Shown here piece after piece: positions 56,266 to 64,000 of a DNA stretch of 64,000 bases (position 1 is its first letter; the number at the start of each line of letters is the position of its first letter). The translations under genes and the position numbers were made by a program. Below the pieces are notes generated by a model that was not told the origin of the DNA, made no database searches, and saw only the letters and a program-made list of their open reading frames with translations. The stretch is from an uncultured Steroidobacter sp. (lineage in GTDB: Bacteria > Pseudomonadota > Gammaproteobacteria > Steroidobacterales > Steroidobacteraceae), in contig NZ_CALFXI010000002.1 of NCBI RefSeq assembly GCF_937958065.1, positions 62,001 through 126,000 on the forward strand, given 5' to 3'.

Positions 56266-57435
56266 TCATTGCGGCAGTCGGGCCAGGGCCTTGCGCAGCA
56301 ACTCGACGTGCTCACTCTCCAGAACGAACGGTGCCAGGATGCGCAGGACATTCGGATCGGCGCTGGTGCCGGTGAGAATGTCGAGCTTCAACAGCTCCGC
56401 CTGCACGTCCTTCGCGGGACGCGACGTGCGCAGGCCCAGCAGCAAGCCGGCACCCTGCACGCCGATGACCGGCCCGACCATGCAGGTCTCGCGGATTTCC
56501 GCCGAGCGCTGCTGAACGTTCTTCAGCAGACCTTCCGATTCGATGATGTCCACCACGGTCTCGACGATGGCGCAGGCCATCGGGCCGCCGCCGAAGGTCG
56601 TGCCCAGCGAGTCCATCTTCAAATACGACGCGACATGATCCGCTACCAGCATCGCCGAGACGGGGAAGCCGCCGCCGAGCGCCTTCGCGGTGGTGATGAT
56701 GTCCGGCGTCACTTCATACATGTTGGCAGCGAACGGATGGCCGGTGCGCCCGAAGCCACACTGCACTTCATCGAAAATCAGTACCGAGCCGTTCTCGCTG
56801 CAGCGGAAGCGCAGTGCCTGCAGGAATTGCTTCGGCAGATCGACCGCGCCGGCCACGCCTTGTACCGGCTCGACGATCACCGCCGCGGTTTGGTCGTTGA
56901 TCAGCGTGCTCAGCTCGGCCGCGGTGGTCGTCGGCTTGATGAACTTCACTTCGAACGGCGTGTTCGGGAAGCCATACCATTTCTTGTCCGCTCCCCAGGT
57001 CACCGCGCCAGCGGCGGCGGTGCGACCATGAAAGCTGCCTTCGACCGCGATCACCTGCGTGCCGCCGGTCATCTTGCAGGCAAGCTTGAGCGCGTTCTCG
57101 TTCGCTTCCGCACCGGAGTTGATAAAGAACACGGTGTCGAGGCCGAGCCCGCAGAACTTCGCCAGCCGCGTGGCCGCGCGACGCCGCACCTCGAGCGCAA
57201 CGGCGTTGCTCTGGAAACAAAGCGCCTTGGCCTGCTCGGTCAGCGCCTCGACCCAGCGCGGATGACCATAGCCCAGCGCCGCGACGGCGTGACCGCCATA
57301 GAGGTCCAGCACTTTGCCGCCATCGGGCTTGTGCAAGAACACGCCGCGCGCGTCCGTGATCTGCAATGGAAACTGCGCGTATACGGGCGCGAGATGATCG
57401 GCGGGTGCGTTCGAAGTCGTAGTAGCTGCGTTCAA
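56266..57435 (-). CDS. argD: N-acylornithine aminotransferase
   Basis: 389 residues, class III PLP aminotransferase. Features: FINSGAEANENALKLA, FHGRTAAAGAVT, the Asp ligand in LIFDEVQCGFGRTG, PLP-Lys in TTAKALGGGFP and GTTFGGGPMACA. It converts N-acyl-glutamate-semialdehyde to N-acyl-ornithine. It lies between argC and argF' with gaps of 22 and 37 bp. Confidence 0.96.
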   Translation of the reverse strand: MNAATTTSNAPADHLAPVYAQFPLQITDARGVFLHKPDGGKVLDLYGGHAVAALGYGHPRWVEALTEQAKALCFQSNAVALEVRRRAATRLAKFCGLGLDTVFFINSGAEANENALKLACKMTGGTQVIAVEGSFHGRTAAAGAVTWGADKKWYGFPNTPFEVKFIKPTTTAAELSTLINDQTAAVIVEPVQGVAGAVDLPKQFLQALRFRCSENGSVLIFDEVQCGFGRTGHPFAANMYEVTPDIITTAKALGGGFPVSAMLVADHVASYLKMDSLGTTFGGGPMACAIVETVVDIIESEGLLKNVQQRSAEIRETCMVGPVIGVQGAGLLLGLRTSRPAKDVQAELLKLDILTGTSADPNVLRILAPFVLESEHVELLRKALARLPQ

Positions 57436-57457
57436 GGTGTTGGCACTCTTCCAGGCA

Positions 57458-58522
57458 TCAGGTCCAGCCGGCGGCTGGCGTCATCAAGCCAGTCGTTTCG
57501 TCCAGGCCGAACACGCGATTCAACCATTGCAATGCGCCGCCGGCCGCGCCCTTCACCAGGTTGTCGATGGCGCACATCACGGCGACGGAATCTCCGTTGG
57601 CCGCCGCGCTCAGGAACGCGTAGTTGCTGGCCGCCACGTCTTTTACATGAGGCATTTCGCCCACGACACGCACGAAAGTCTTGCCGGCGTAGAACCCTTG
57701 CAACGCTTCGATCAGTTCGGGGGTCTTGATCGGCTTCACGGCTTTCGCCTGCACCGTCACATGGATGCCACGCGCGAACGGACCGGAGTGGGGCACGAAG
57801 CTGAATTCGGCCGGCACTTGGGAGGCAACTCGTGCCAGCGCCGTGACTTCCGGCGTATGCCGATGCGACAGCGGGTTGTAGGCGTACAGGTCGCTGTGCC
57901 GCTGCGGATGATGAGTGCCGGCGCTGGGCGTGCGGCCCGAGCCCGTGCTGCCGGTGATGCCGGTAGCAAACAAACGCGGCTCGACCGGGCCGAGCGACAA
58001 CAGCGGCACGCTCGACAGCAACAATGCCGTCGCAAAGCAACCCGGGTGCGCCACGTGCGGCGTCGTGAGCTCTTTGAGGTGCTCCGGCACGGCGCAGCTG
58101 AACTGCGCGATTCGATTCGGCGCACCGTGCGCATGCTTGTACACCGCTTCATATGCAGCCGCCGTGTTGTAGCGATAGTCCGCCGAGATATCGATCACGC
58201 GCGGCTTGGTGCCTTTTGCTTCGGCCGCCGTGAGGATGTCATCGATGAGCTTGGCCGCGACCCCATGCGGCGCAGCCGACACGATCGCCGATGTCGGCAG
58301 CGTGCCCACCAGCTGTTTCACTGCGTCCAGGCTGGAGAACTTCAGCTCGGGATAGATCGGCGCCAGGTGCGCAAAGAACTTCGCCACCGACTCGCCCGGC
58401 TGGCTGTCCGACAGAATGGCTTTCAGCTCCAGGCGCGGATGGCCGGCGATCAGGCGCAGCAGCTCACCGGACACATAACCGGTGCCACCGAGGACAATGA
58501 CTGGAACTTTCGCGTCGCTCAT
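57458..58522 (-). CDS. argC: N-acyl-gamma-glutamyl-phosphate reductase
   Basis: 354 residues. NAD(P) motif VLGGTGYVSGELLRLI at the start, catalytic Cys in AHPGCFATALLL and the later catalytic-domain segments TGSTGSGRTPS and VPHSGPFARGIHVT. It reduces the acyl phosphate to the semialdehyde. The ATG overlaps the stop of gene X by four bases (ATGA), so X is translationally coupled to argC. Confidence 0.96.
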   Translation of the reverse strand: MSDAKVPVIVLGGTGYVSGELLRLIAGHPRLELKAILSDSQPGESVAKFFAHLAPIYPELKFSSLDAVKQLVGTLPTSAIVSAAPHGVAAKLIDDILTAAEAKGTKPRVIDISADYRYNTAAAYEAVYKHAHGAPNRIAQFSCAVPEHLKELTTPHVAHPGCFATALLLSSVPLLSLGPVEPRLFATGITGSTGSGRTPSAGTHHPQRHSDLYAYNPLSHRHTPEVTALARVASQVPAEFSFVPHSGPFARGIHVTVQAKAVKPIKTPELIEALQGFYAGKTFVRVVGEMPHVKDVAASNYAFLSAAANGDSVAVMCAIDNLVKGAAGGALQWLNRVFGLDETTGLMTPAAGWT

Positions 58523-59601
58523 TCTTCGGTCACTTCCGCTTTGGCCTTCGGCTTCAACTGCAACGAATCGATGACGCAGTCGCCCAGCGCCGCACCGTCG
58601 GTAATGGCGTTGAAGGCCGGCACGCCGAACTTGTCTTTGATGATGTTCACGCCGACCGCGTTATCCGTCGCCGGGCCCGTCACGACCGACGGCTCGATGC
58701 CGAACTGCTCGCGCAGCAGCTTCACGCCGCCCCATGCCGCGACCGGATCGTTCGCCGACAACACGACAGACGTGAGCGCGGTGCGGATATCCGGCGACGA
58801 CAGGATCGCTTCGACGCCATACGCGCCGAGAATGCCGTCGCCCAGCTCGAACACGATCACATCGGGCTCGCCTTGCGCCATTTCGGTCAGCAGGGCACGC
58901 GTAATCGCCGGGCCCGTCTTGGCGGTGGTCGTGACGACACCGAGATCGGTGAAGATCATGCTCTTGCGGGCGCCGGCGTCTTCCATCGCGAGAATGTCAC
59001 GACGCAAAGAAACGCCGGTGGCCTTGAACGCATGCACGTTCAGGCCACGATGCCGCATGCGAGCCACGATGGCGCATGCCGCCGCCGTCTTGCCTGCTTC
59101 CATGCAAGTGCCTGCGAGCGCCACCACGGGTACATTGCGAGTGTTCACAGCGACGTTGTAGTCGAGGCGACGATAACCGATGCGCGCCGGCACGCCGATG
59201 CGCTCGCCCAGATACGGGAACTGCAACACCACGCCGATGACCTTCGCGTTGAACGGCGTGCCTTTTTCCGGGTTCACCGATTCGACCACGCCGAGCACGC
59301 CGCCGATGTTCAGCACCTGGATGATGTCGCCTTCCTTCACCGAGGTCGGCAGATGACCCGAGTAGCCGAACAGCGCCTGACGATGACCGAGCGCGCCGAC
59401 GATCACATCGCCTTTGGAAACCTTGGCCATGCGGCCGCTGGTCAGCTCGAGCGTGTTGTAGTTCGACTTGTTGTTCAGAATCTCGACAACCAGCACCACG
59501 CCTTCCTCGCAAGGAATGTTGTCCGTGGCGACGCGCAGCTCATGCCCCAGGTTCAACGCCTGGGTGATGGACGCGATCTTGTCGACGACTACGGTTTTCA
59601 T
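58519..59601 (-). CDS. P-loop protein of unknown function embedded in the arginine operon (gene X)
   Basis: 360 residues from ATG 59601; a TTG four codons upstream is possible. The N-terminal 150 residues are strand-rich (VVLVVEILNNKSNYNTLEL, GDVIVGALGHRQALFGY). The C-terminal part has a Walker-type loop GTCMEAGKT (164-172), then HAFKATGVSLRRDILAMEDAGA and VIVFELGDGILGAYGVEAI. By eye this half recalls dethiobiotin-synthetase-like/DUF1611 folds; the DUF1611 member DgcN is reported to N-acylate D-glutamate. Its place between argG and argC, with a 4-bp overlap to argC, argues for a direct role in arginine synthesis. The missing glutamate acylation step is the obvious candidate. No GNAT motif is present. 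Family assignment is tentative. Confidence 0.75.
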   Translation of the reverse strand: MKTVVVDKIASITQALNLGHELRVATDNIPCEEGVVLVVEILNNKSNYNTLELTSGRMAKVSKGDVIVGALGHRQALFGYSGHLPTSVKEGDIIQVLNIGGVLGVVESVNPEKGTPFNAKVIGVVLQFPYLGERIGVPARIGYRRLDYNVAVNTRNVPVVALAGTCMEAGKTAAACAIVARMRHRGLNVHAFKATGVSLRRDILAMEDAGARKSMIFTDLGVVTTTAKTGPAITRALLTEMAQGEPDVIVFELGDGILGAYGVEAILSSPDIRTALTSVVLSANDPVAAWGGVKLLREQFGIEPSVVTGPATDNAVGVNIIKDKFGVPAFNAITDGAALGDCVIDSLQLKPKAKAEVTEE

Positions 59602-59659
59602 GGCAGTGTTCAAAGCACCTGTTTATAAATAAAGACAACTGACGAGCAAAAAGCGGCCA

Positions 59660-60880
59660 TCATTTGCCGTGACCGGCTCGCGCCCAGAACATGCCGGGCA
59701 GGCCGACCATCTTGGAGAAGCCCAGCGCATCGGCCGCGGTCCATTCGCCGGCCGCTTCACCATAAACGCCCTTGGAGGCCGCCATGATGGAGAAGGGCGA
59801 GGTCACGCCGGCGACGAACGCGCTGCCCGGGCGATACTGCACCTTCACTTCACCAGTGACGCGCGCCTGCGAATTCACGAACAGCGCTTCCATGTCACGG
59901 CACACCGGATCCAGATGCTGGCCTTCGTGCACCAGATCGCCGTACGGACCGGACAGCATTTCCTTCACGCGCTGCTGACGGCCGGTCATCACCAGCTTCT
60001 CCAGCTCGCGATGCGCGCTGATCAGCACTTCAGCGGCAGGCGCTTCGAACGCGACGCGGCCCTTGGTGCCGATGATGGTGTCGCCCAGGTGAATGCCGCG
60101 GCCAACGCCGAACTTCGCGCCGATCTGCTCGACCTTCTCGATCACGCTGACCGGATCGAGCTTCACGCCGTCGAGGCTGGAAGGAATGCCCTTCTCGAAA
60201 CCGATGGTGTGAGTTTCCGGCGCCTGCGGATTCGAGAACGCATCTTTCGACAGCACCCACGCGTGGTCCGGGATGCTGCCTTCGGACGTCAGCGTCTCCT
60301 TGCCGCCGATCGTCACGCCCCACAGGCCGCGATTCACCGAATAGGCGGCGCCGTACGGCGGAATGGTCAGATTGCGGTCCTGCAGATACTTCAACTGATC
60401 GGGCCGCTTGAACGCCTGATCGCGCACCGGCGCGAGAATCGTCAGCTCGGGCGCGAGCGTGCGCAGCGCGACTTCGAAGCGCACTTGATCGTTGCCGGCA
60501 GCGGTGCAGCCGTGAGCGATCACTTTCGTGCCCAGCTTCTTCGCGTACTCGGCGATCGTCTGCGCCTGCATGACGCGCTCGGCGCCGACGCACAGCGGAT
60601 ACATCTGGCCGCGCTTCACGTTGCCCATGATCAGGTACTTGATCACCTGCTCGAAATAATCCTGCTTGGCTTCGACCAGGATGTGATCCTTCGCGCCCAA
60701 CGCACGCGCGCGCTGATCCAGCACCTTCGCCGCCTCGGCGTCGATGCCGCCCGTGTCGACGGTCACCGTGACGATGGGCCGCTGGTAATGTTCCGACAGC
60801 CACGGCACCAGGAAGGACGTGTCGAGACCGCCGGAGAAGGCCAGCAGAATCGGTTCGTTGCCAGGAGGAAGTGTGCTCAT
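59660..60880 (-). CDS. argG: Argininosuccinate synthase
   Basis: 406 residues from ATG 60880 (AGGAGGAAG upstream). PP-loop ATPase motif LLAFSGGLDTSFLVPWL, then the TAAGNDQVRFE and YSVNRGLWGVTIGG segments. Joins citrulline and aspartate. It heads the operon argG-X-argC-argD-argF'-argB-argH. Upstream lie a palindromic element and then argR. Confidence 0.96.
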   Translation of the reverse strand: MSTLPPGNEPILLAFSGGLDTSFLVPWLSEHYQRPIVTVTVDTGGIDAEAAKVLDQRARALGAKDHILVEAKQDYFEQVIKYLIMGNVKRGQMYPLCVGAERVMQAQTIAEYAKKLGTKVIAHGCTAAGNDQVRFEVALRTLAPELTILAPVRDQAFKRPDQLKYLQDRNLTIPPYGAAYSVNRGLWGVTIGGKETLTSEGSIPDHAWVLSKDAFSNPQAPETHTIGFEKGIPSSLDGVKLDPVSVIEKVEQIGAKFGVGRGIHLGDTIIGTKGRVAFEAPAAEVLISAHRELEKLVMTGRQQRVKEMLSGPYGDLVHEGQHLDPVCRDMEALFVNSQARVTGEVKVQYRPGSAFVAGVTSPFSIMAASKGVYGEAAGEWTAADALGFSKMVGLPGMFWARAGHGK

Positions 60881-60928
60881 GTTGTGCTCAGCTTCTAGAT
60901 CAAACAAATAATTCGGTCAGCTCAGTGG

Positions 60929-61085
60929 CTCGCGGCGGCTGTCGGGGGAAGTGTCCTCCCGGCACCGGTCACGCCCGCAGCGCATTGCGCTGCCAGGCGC
61001 ACGTCCCTGATGAGCCTGTCGGAAAACACGTCCCTGTATTTCCAACTGCCGGGAGGACACTTCCCCCCAGACAGCCACCGCCGAG
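60929..61085. repeat. Palindromic interspersed element, copy 2
   Basis: Arms at about 60929-60964 and 61047-61085 are inverted repeats sharing GTCCTCCCGGCA / TGCCGGGAGGAC. The interior has two copies of ACGTCCCTG and the perfect palindrome GCAGCGCATTGCGCTGC. It is homologous to 90-244 in opposite orientation. It separates argR from argG, so it may end argR transcription or affect argG expression. Confidence 0.75.
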
Positions 61086-61116
61086 AGGTGGTGGCATGTG
61101 TATTTGTAATCACGAC

Positions 61117-61572
61117 TTAGATTCCGAAGATGCCGCGGAGTCGTTCGCGCAGCTTCTTCTGATCCTTCGGCTCGTCGGTCGCGATGAAGATCGTGTCGTC
61201 GCCCGAGAGGGTGCCGACCACTTCGGGCCACTCCGAGCTGTCGATGGCGACGGCCACGCTCTGTGCCGCGCCGGTCATGGTCTTCAGGACGGTGAGCGAG
61301 GGGCCGGCCGTCTTGATCTCGAGCACGAACTTGGCGACGGCCGCGAATGGGTTGTTGAGCGCGGCCGCATCCTGGGCGGGGAGGATGTAGCGGTCGCCGG
61401 CCTTGGCCACGCCGAGCTCGCGCAGGTCCCGGCTGACGCTCGACTGAGTAGCGTCAAATCCCTGTTTACGCAGGATTTTTACCAATTCGTCCTGATTGCG
61501 CACGGTCGACTCTCCGATGATCCGGAGGATCGCGGCCCGGCGCTCGACGGATTGATGAATCTCTGCAGCCAT
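61117..61572 (-). CDS. argR: Arginine repressor ArgR
   Basis: 151 residues from ATG 61572, which gives the standard N-terminus. N-terminal winged helix with STVRNQDELVKILRKQGFDATQSSVSRDLRELG, and the C-terminal hexamerisation/arginine-binding core with TMTGAAQSVAVAIDSSEWPEVVGTLSGDDTIFI. It represses arginine synthesis genes with arginine as corepressor. Located upstream of the arg operon on the same strand, with ARG-box-like sites before its own start. Confidence 0.95.
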   Translation of the reverse strand: MAAEIHQSVERRAAILRIIGESTVRNQDELVKILRKQGFDATQSSVSRDLRELGVAKAGDRYILPAQDAAALNNPFAAVAKFVLEIKTAGPSLTVLKTMTGAAQSVAVAIDSSEWPEVVGTLSGDDTIFIATDEPKDQKKLRERLRGIFGI

Positions 61573-61617
61573 GTCGGTCGGATTGCCCTTTCGCAGCGCG
61601 CACGGGCGCAAACGCGC

Positions 61618-61654
61618 TGTGCATAAAAAGGCGCGCATGGTGCATAATTATGCA
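61618..61654 (-). promoter_or_regulatory. Candidate ARG boxes upstream of argR
   Basis: Perfect 14-bp palindrome TGCATAATTATGCA at 61641-61654 and a half-similar TGTGCATAAAAA at 61618-61629, spaced about two helical turns, in the argR upstream region. AT-rich paired sites of this kind are typical ArgR operators (autoregulation). A TTGACA hexamer on the minus strand (61665-61660) lies just upstream and could be the -35 box. Weaker AT-rich sites lie before argG (60901-60916) and gene X (59620-59637). Confidence 0.55.
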
Positions 61655-61661
61655 GAGGCTG

Positions 61662-62582
61662 TCAATGCCGACGGCGTGCGGCCAATACCCCGTCGAGTGC
61701 GAACAGCGCGAGCGCGGTCCAGATCATGGCGAAGCCGATGACTCGGGGCCCGCTGAAGGGCTCGCCGAACACCAGCACCGCGCACGCCAGCTGCAAGCTG
61801 GGCGCGATGTATTGCAAAAGTCCGACAGTGAACAGCGGAATGCGACGCGCCCCCACCGCGAACAACACCAGCGGCACGGCGGTCAGCGGCCCACCCAGCA
61901 ATAAAAGCGAAGTGGTGCCGAGCGAGCCGGAGCTCATGGCGCCGCTGCCGGTCAGCTCACACCACAGCACGTAGCCGGCCGCGAACGGCAGCAGCAGCAA
62001 CGTTTCGCCGGTAAAGCCGGGCAGCGCTTCGACGTTGGCGGTTTTTCGCACCAGCCCATAGAGCCCGAAACTCAATGCCAGCGCGATCGACACATACGGC
62101 GGTTTGCCCGCCGCCCAGGTCAGATACAGCACGCCGGCGGCCGCAATCGCCACGGAGAGCCATTGCAGACGGTTGAGCCGCTCGCGAAAGCACACCACGC
62201 CGAGCGCCACGTTGAGCAGCGGGCCGATGAAATAGCCGAGGCTGATTTCCACCACGTGAGCAGTGGCGATGCCCCACATGAAAATGAACCAATTGATGGC
62301 GATGAACGTCGCCGACGCGCACAAGCGCAGGCGCACTTGCGGATTTGCGAGCGCATTCCACATCTGGCTGGTGTCGCTGCGCGCCGCCAGCCAGCCGAAG
62401 CCGACCAGGCAGCCCCACAACATGCGATGGGCAGTGATCTGCAGCACCGGCACGGCCTGCAGCAGTTTCATATATAAGGGCATCAGCCCCCAGATCAGGA
62501 AGGCGGAGACAGCGGCGCAGAGGCCGCGGCCGTCGATGCTTTGAGCGGCGGAAACAGCCACGGGCTGTGCGGGAGCGTTCAT
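61662..62582 (-). CDS. rarD: EamA/RarD-family transporter
   Basis: 307 residues from ATG 62582 with ten predicted membrane helices in two EamA halves. The N-terminal FLIWGLMPLYMKLLQAVPVLQITAHRMLW and ATAHVVEISLGYFIGPLLNVALGV are characteristic of RarD. Substrate not established for the family. The upstream reading frame to 62696 is arginine-rich and excluded. It ends 90 bp upstream of argR on the same strand. Confidence 0.9.
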   Translation of the reverse strand: MNAPAQPVAVSAAQSIDGRGLCAAVSAFLIWGLMPLYMKLLQAVPVLQITAHRMLWGCLVGFGWLAARSDTSQMWNALANPQVRLRLCASATFIAINWFIFMWGIATAHVVEISLGYFIGPLLNVALGVVCFRERLNRLQWLSVAIAAAGVLYLTWAAGKPPYVSIALALSFGLYGLVRKTANVEALPGFTGETLLLLPFAAGYVLWCELTGSGAMSSGSLGTTSLLLLGGPLTAVPLVLFAVGARRIPLFTVGLLQYIAPSLQLACAVLVFGEPFSGPRVIGFAMIWTALALFALDGVLAARRRH

Positions 62583-62712
62583 GGACGGGGGACAGTCAGC
62601 AGGGCGGCAATGATAGTGCAGGACGCACCGGCGTGTCGGTCTTTCTGAAGTTGCGCGAGCAGCGCTGGCGCGAGAAGCTTCCGATCCGCCATCCATTCAA
62701 GTTGTCATCGCC

Positions 62713-63324
62713 ATGTCCGTGCTCGATCTTTCACGCCGCCTGCTGGCGCTGTCACAGACCGGTCTGCATTTTTCGAACGAAGAATACGACCGCGAGCGGT
62801 ATCGCGAGATGGCGCAGATCGCCGGCGAGCTGCTGGCGCTCGAATCGGAGCTGACGCCGGATGAGGTGCGTGCCACCTGGATGGTCGAAGAGGGTTACTC
62901 GACACCGAAGGTCGACGTGCGTGGCGCGGTGTTTCGCGGCGATCAGGTGCTGCTGGTCAAGGAGCGCGTCGATGGCAAGTGGACCTTGCCCGGCGGCTGG
63001 GCCGATGTGAACGACACGCCGTCGCATGCGGTCGAAAAAGAGATCGAGCAGGAGTCGGGATTCACGGCGCGGGCCGTCAAGCTGGCCGCGGTCATGGACC
63101 GCAACAAGCACAATTATCCGAAGTTTCTGTTCCACATCTGGAAACTGTTCTTCATCTGCGAGATCACTGGCGGCGATTTCCGCACCAGCTACGAAACCAC
63201 CGATGTGAAGTTTTTTCCGATTGCCGAGCTGCCGGAGCTCTCGACCGGCCGCACCACGGTGGCGCAGATCGAGTGCGCGTACCGGCATCATCTGGATCGT
63301 TCGCTGCCCACCGAGTTCGATTGA
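62713..63324 (+). CDS. NUDIX hydrolase with N-terminal helical domain
   Basis: 203 residues. The N-terminal 60 residues (SRRLLALSQTGLHFSNEEYDRERY) match the helical domain found before some Nudix domains. The Nudix box region reads LPGGWADVNDTPSHAVEKEIEQESGF. Relative to the consensus GX5EX7REUXEEXGU the first Glu is Asp and the Arg is Lys, while the metal-binding Glu residues remain. It hydrolyses nucleoside-diphosphate derivatives; ADP-ribose or CDP-choline type substrates are possible. It is divergent from rarD. Confidence 0.88.
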   Translation: MSVLDLSRRLLALSQTGLHFSNEEYDRERYREMAQIAGELLALESELTPDEVRATWMVEEGYSTPKVDVRGAVFRGDQVLLVKERVDGKWTLPGGWADVNDTPSHAVEKEIEQESGFTARAVKLAAVMDRNKHNYPKFLFHIWKLFFICEITGGDFRTSYETTDVKFFPIAELPELSTGRTTVAQIECAYRHHLDRSLPTEFD

Positions 63325-63379
63325 GGTGCATCGGCCGCCGGCCGGTCGCGACCCTAAGAGCGCTGCTGTACTCAGCGCA

Positions 63380-64000
63380 TCACTGTTCGATCGTATATTC
63401 CAGATCCGCGCTCTGGTTCTCGCCGGCCTCGGTCTTGAACACCCATTTGTCGCTGATCGTGTAGCGCAGCTTCAGGGTGTTGATCGACTCTGTCAGCGAG
63501 ATGCCGTAGCTGATGAACAACCGGGGCGAGAGGAACTTGCCGAGCACGAGCGCCGTATTCGCCGTGCCGTCGCTGCCCAGCGAGCTTTCGACGCCGACTT
63601 CCTCCAGGCCCAGGCGACGGCCGATCTGCGAGGCGAGCAGGCCACCGCCCTGCATGGTCAAGGTATCGCGAGCCGAAGTCACCGCGGCGGTATCGCTGCG
63701 AGTCATCGAATCGGGCGCCTTGCCGGTCAATAGATAAGTGACGATCTGGGTCTGTGGCATGGTCGGATCGGAGAAGAACGACAGCCGCGGCTGTTGCAAC
63801 GTGCCGCGCACGTTCAGGCCCACGGTCACGGTTTCGATCTTGCGGCGGGCTTCGATATCCAAGCCCGGGTCGTCGAGCGGTGAGGCTTCGAACAGCAGCT
63901 CGCCTTTGTTGATCTCCAGCTTCTGGCCGTAGGCTTCGTAACGTCCGTCGACGACGCTGAGCTCGCCGCGACCGATCGGAATCTCGCCCGTGACCACGGT
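63380..64000 (-). CDS. tamB: TamB (translocation and assembly module), C-terminal part
   Basis: Only the 3' 206 codons are inside the window; the gene continues past 64000. The sequence has the TamB/DUF490 C-terminal features: GRYEAYGQKLEINKGELLFE, LNVRGTLQQPRLSFFSDPTMPQTQIVTYLLTGK, RRLGLEEVGVESS and the final strand-rich LGKFLSPRLFISYGISL to TLKLRYTISDKW. TamB spans the periplasm with TamA and is implicated in lipid transport and outer-membrane assembly. It is normally over 1200 residues; length here cannot be judged. Confidence 0.93.
   Translation of the reverse strand, partial: TVVTGEIPIGRGELSVVDGRYEAYGQKLEINKGELLFEASPLDDPGLDIEARRKIETVTVGLNVRGTLQQPRLSFFSDPTMPQTQIVTYLLTGKAPDSMTRSDTAAVTSARDTLTMQGGGLLASQIGRRLGLEEVGVESSLGSDGTANTALVLGKFLSPRLFISYGISLTESINTLKLRYTISDKWVFKTEAGENQSADLEYTIEQ

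Overview
The window is a 64-kb stretch of a GC-rich (roughly 63-65 % by eye) chromosome from a Gram-negative bacterium. It encodes outer-membrane barrels, lipoproteins, TamB, LptM and a DsbA/cytochrome c4 pair. The neighbourhood engB - cytochrome c4 - dsbA with polA nearby, and an acyl-ornithine carbamoyltransferase (argF') in place of ordinary argF, point to Gammaproteobacteria near Xanthomonadales/Nevskiales. A Steroidobacter-like organism is my best guess, from gene content only. No rRNA, tRNA, insertion sequence, prophage or CRISPR array was seen.

Layout. 1-6.2 kb: a 1957-residue thioester alpha-2-macroglobulin (minus strand) followed by a palindromic interspersed element. 6.3-16.8 kb: OsmC-like protein, lipoprotein, then a glycogen/maltodextrin operon glgP-glgB-glgX-malQ, a VOC protein and a 59-residue ORF. 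17.2-21.6 kb (minus): cytochrome b561, MATE exporter and a protein fusing a receiver-like domain to a TonB C-terminus. 22-27.4 kb: oligopeptidase B, a response regulator and a receiver/PAS/PAS/GAF/HD-GYP protein. 27.5-31.8 kb: three cyclic-di-GMP-I (GEMM) riboswitch aptamers in front of two paralogous secreted He_PIG-repeat/FN3 proteins. The first gene has one aptamer and the second has two in tandem. 31.9-36.2 kb: M16 peptidase pair and a nucleotide-transporter-like protein. 36.2-41.3 kb (minus): a four-gene signalling operon of membrane CheA-like kinase, CheY, CheX and a second receiver-TonB protein. 41.9-47.5 kb: unknown protein, EEP phosphatase, NYN-LOTUS protein, CorA, DsbA-like lipoprotein, cytochrome c4 and EngB. 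47.5-49.3 kb: a tandem hairpin repeat, palindromes and two outer-membrane barrels. 49.5-53 kb: polA, lptM and a thioesterase. 53-61.6 kb: arginine operon argG-X-argC-argD-argF'-argB-argH with argR upstream. 61.7-64 kb: RarD, a Nudix hydrolase and the 3' part of tamB.

How it fits together. The most striking region is 24.8-31.8 kb. A candidate c-di-GMP phosphodiesterase lies just upstream of two surface-protein genes whose leaders carry c-di-GMP aptamers, so signal breakdown and signal-dependent expression may form one local circuit. The second is the arginine operon. The carbamoyltransferase has alanine at the position that separates acetyl- from succinyl-ornithine enzymes, and an unassigned P-loop protein (X) sits between argG and argC. 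No argA, argJ or argE was seen in the window. The third is the CheA-CheY-CheX-TonB operon, which has no MCP or CheW. DNA polymerase I has also lost all four acidic residues of the proofreading site.
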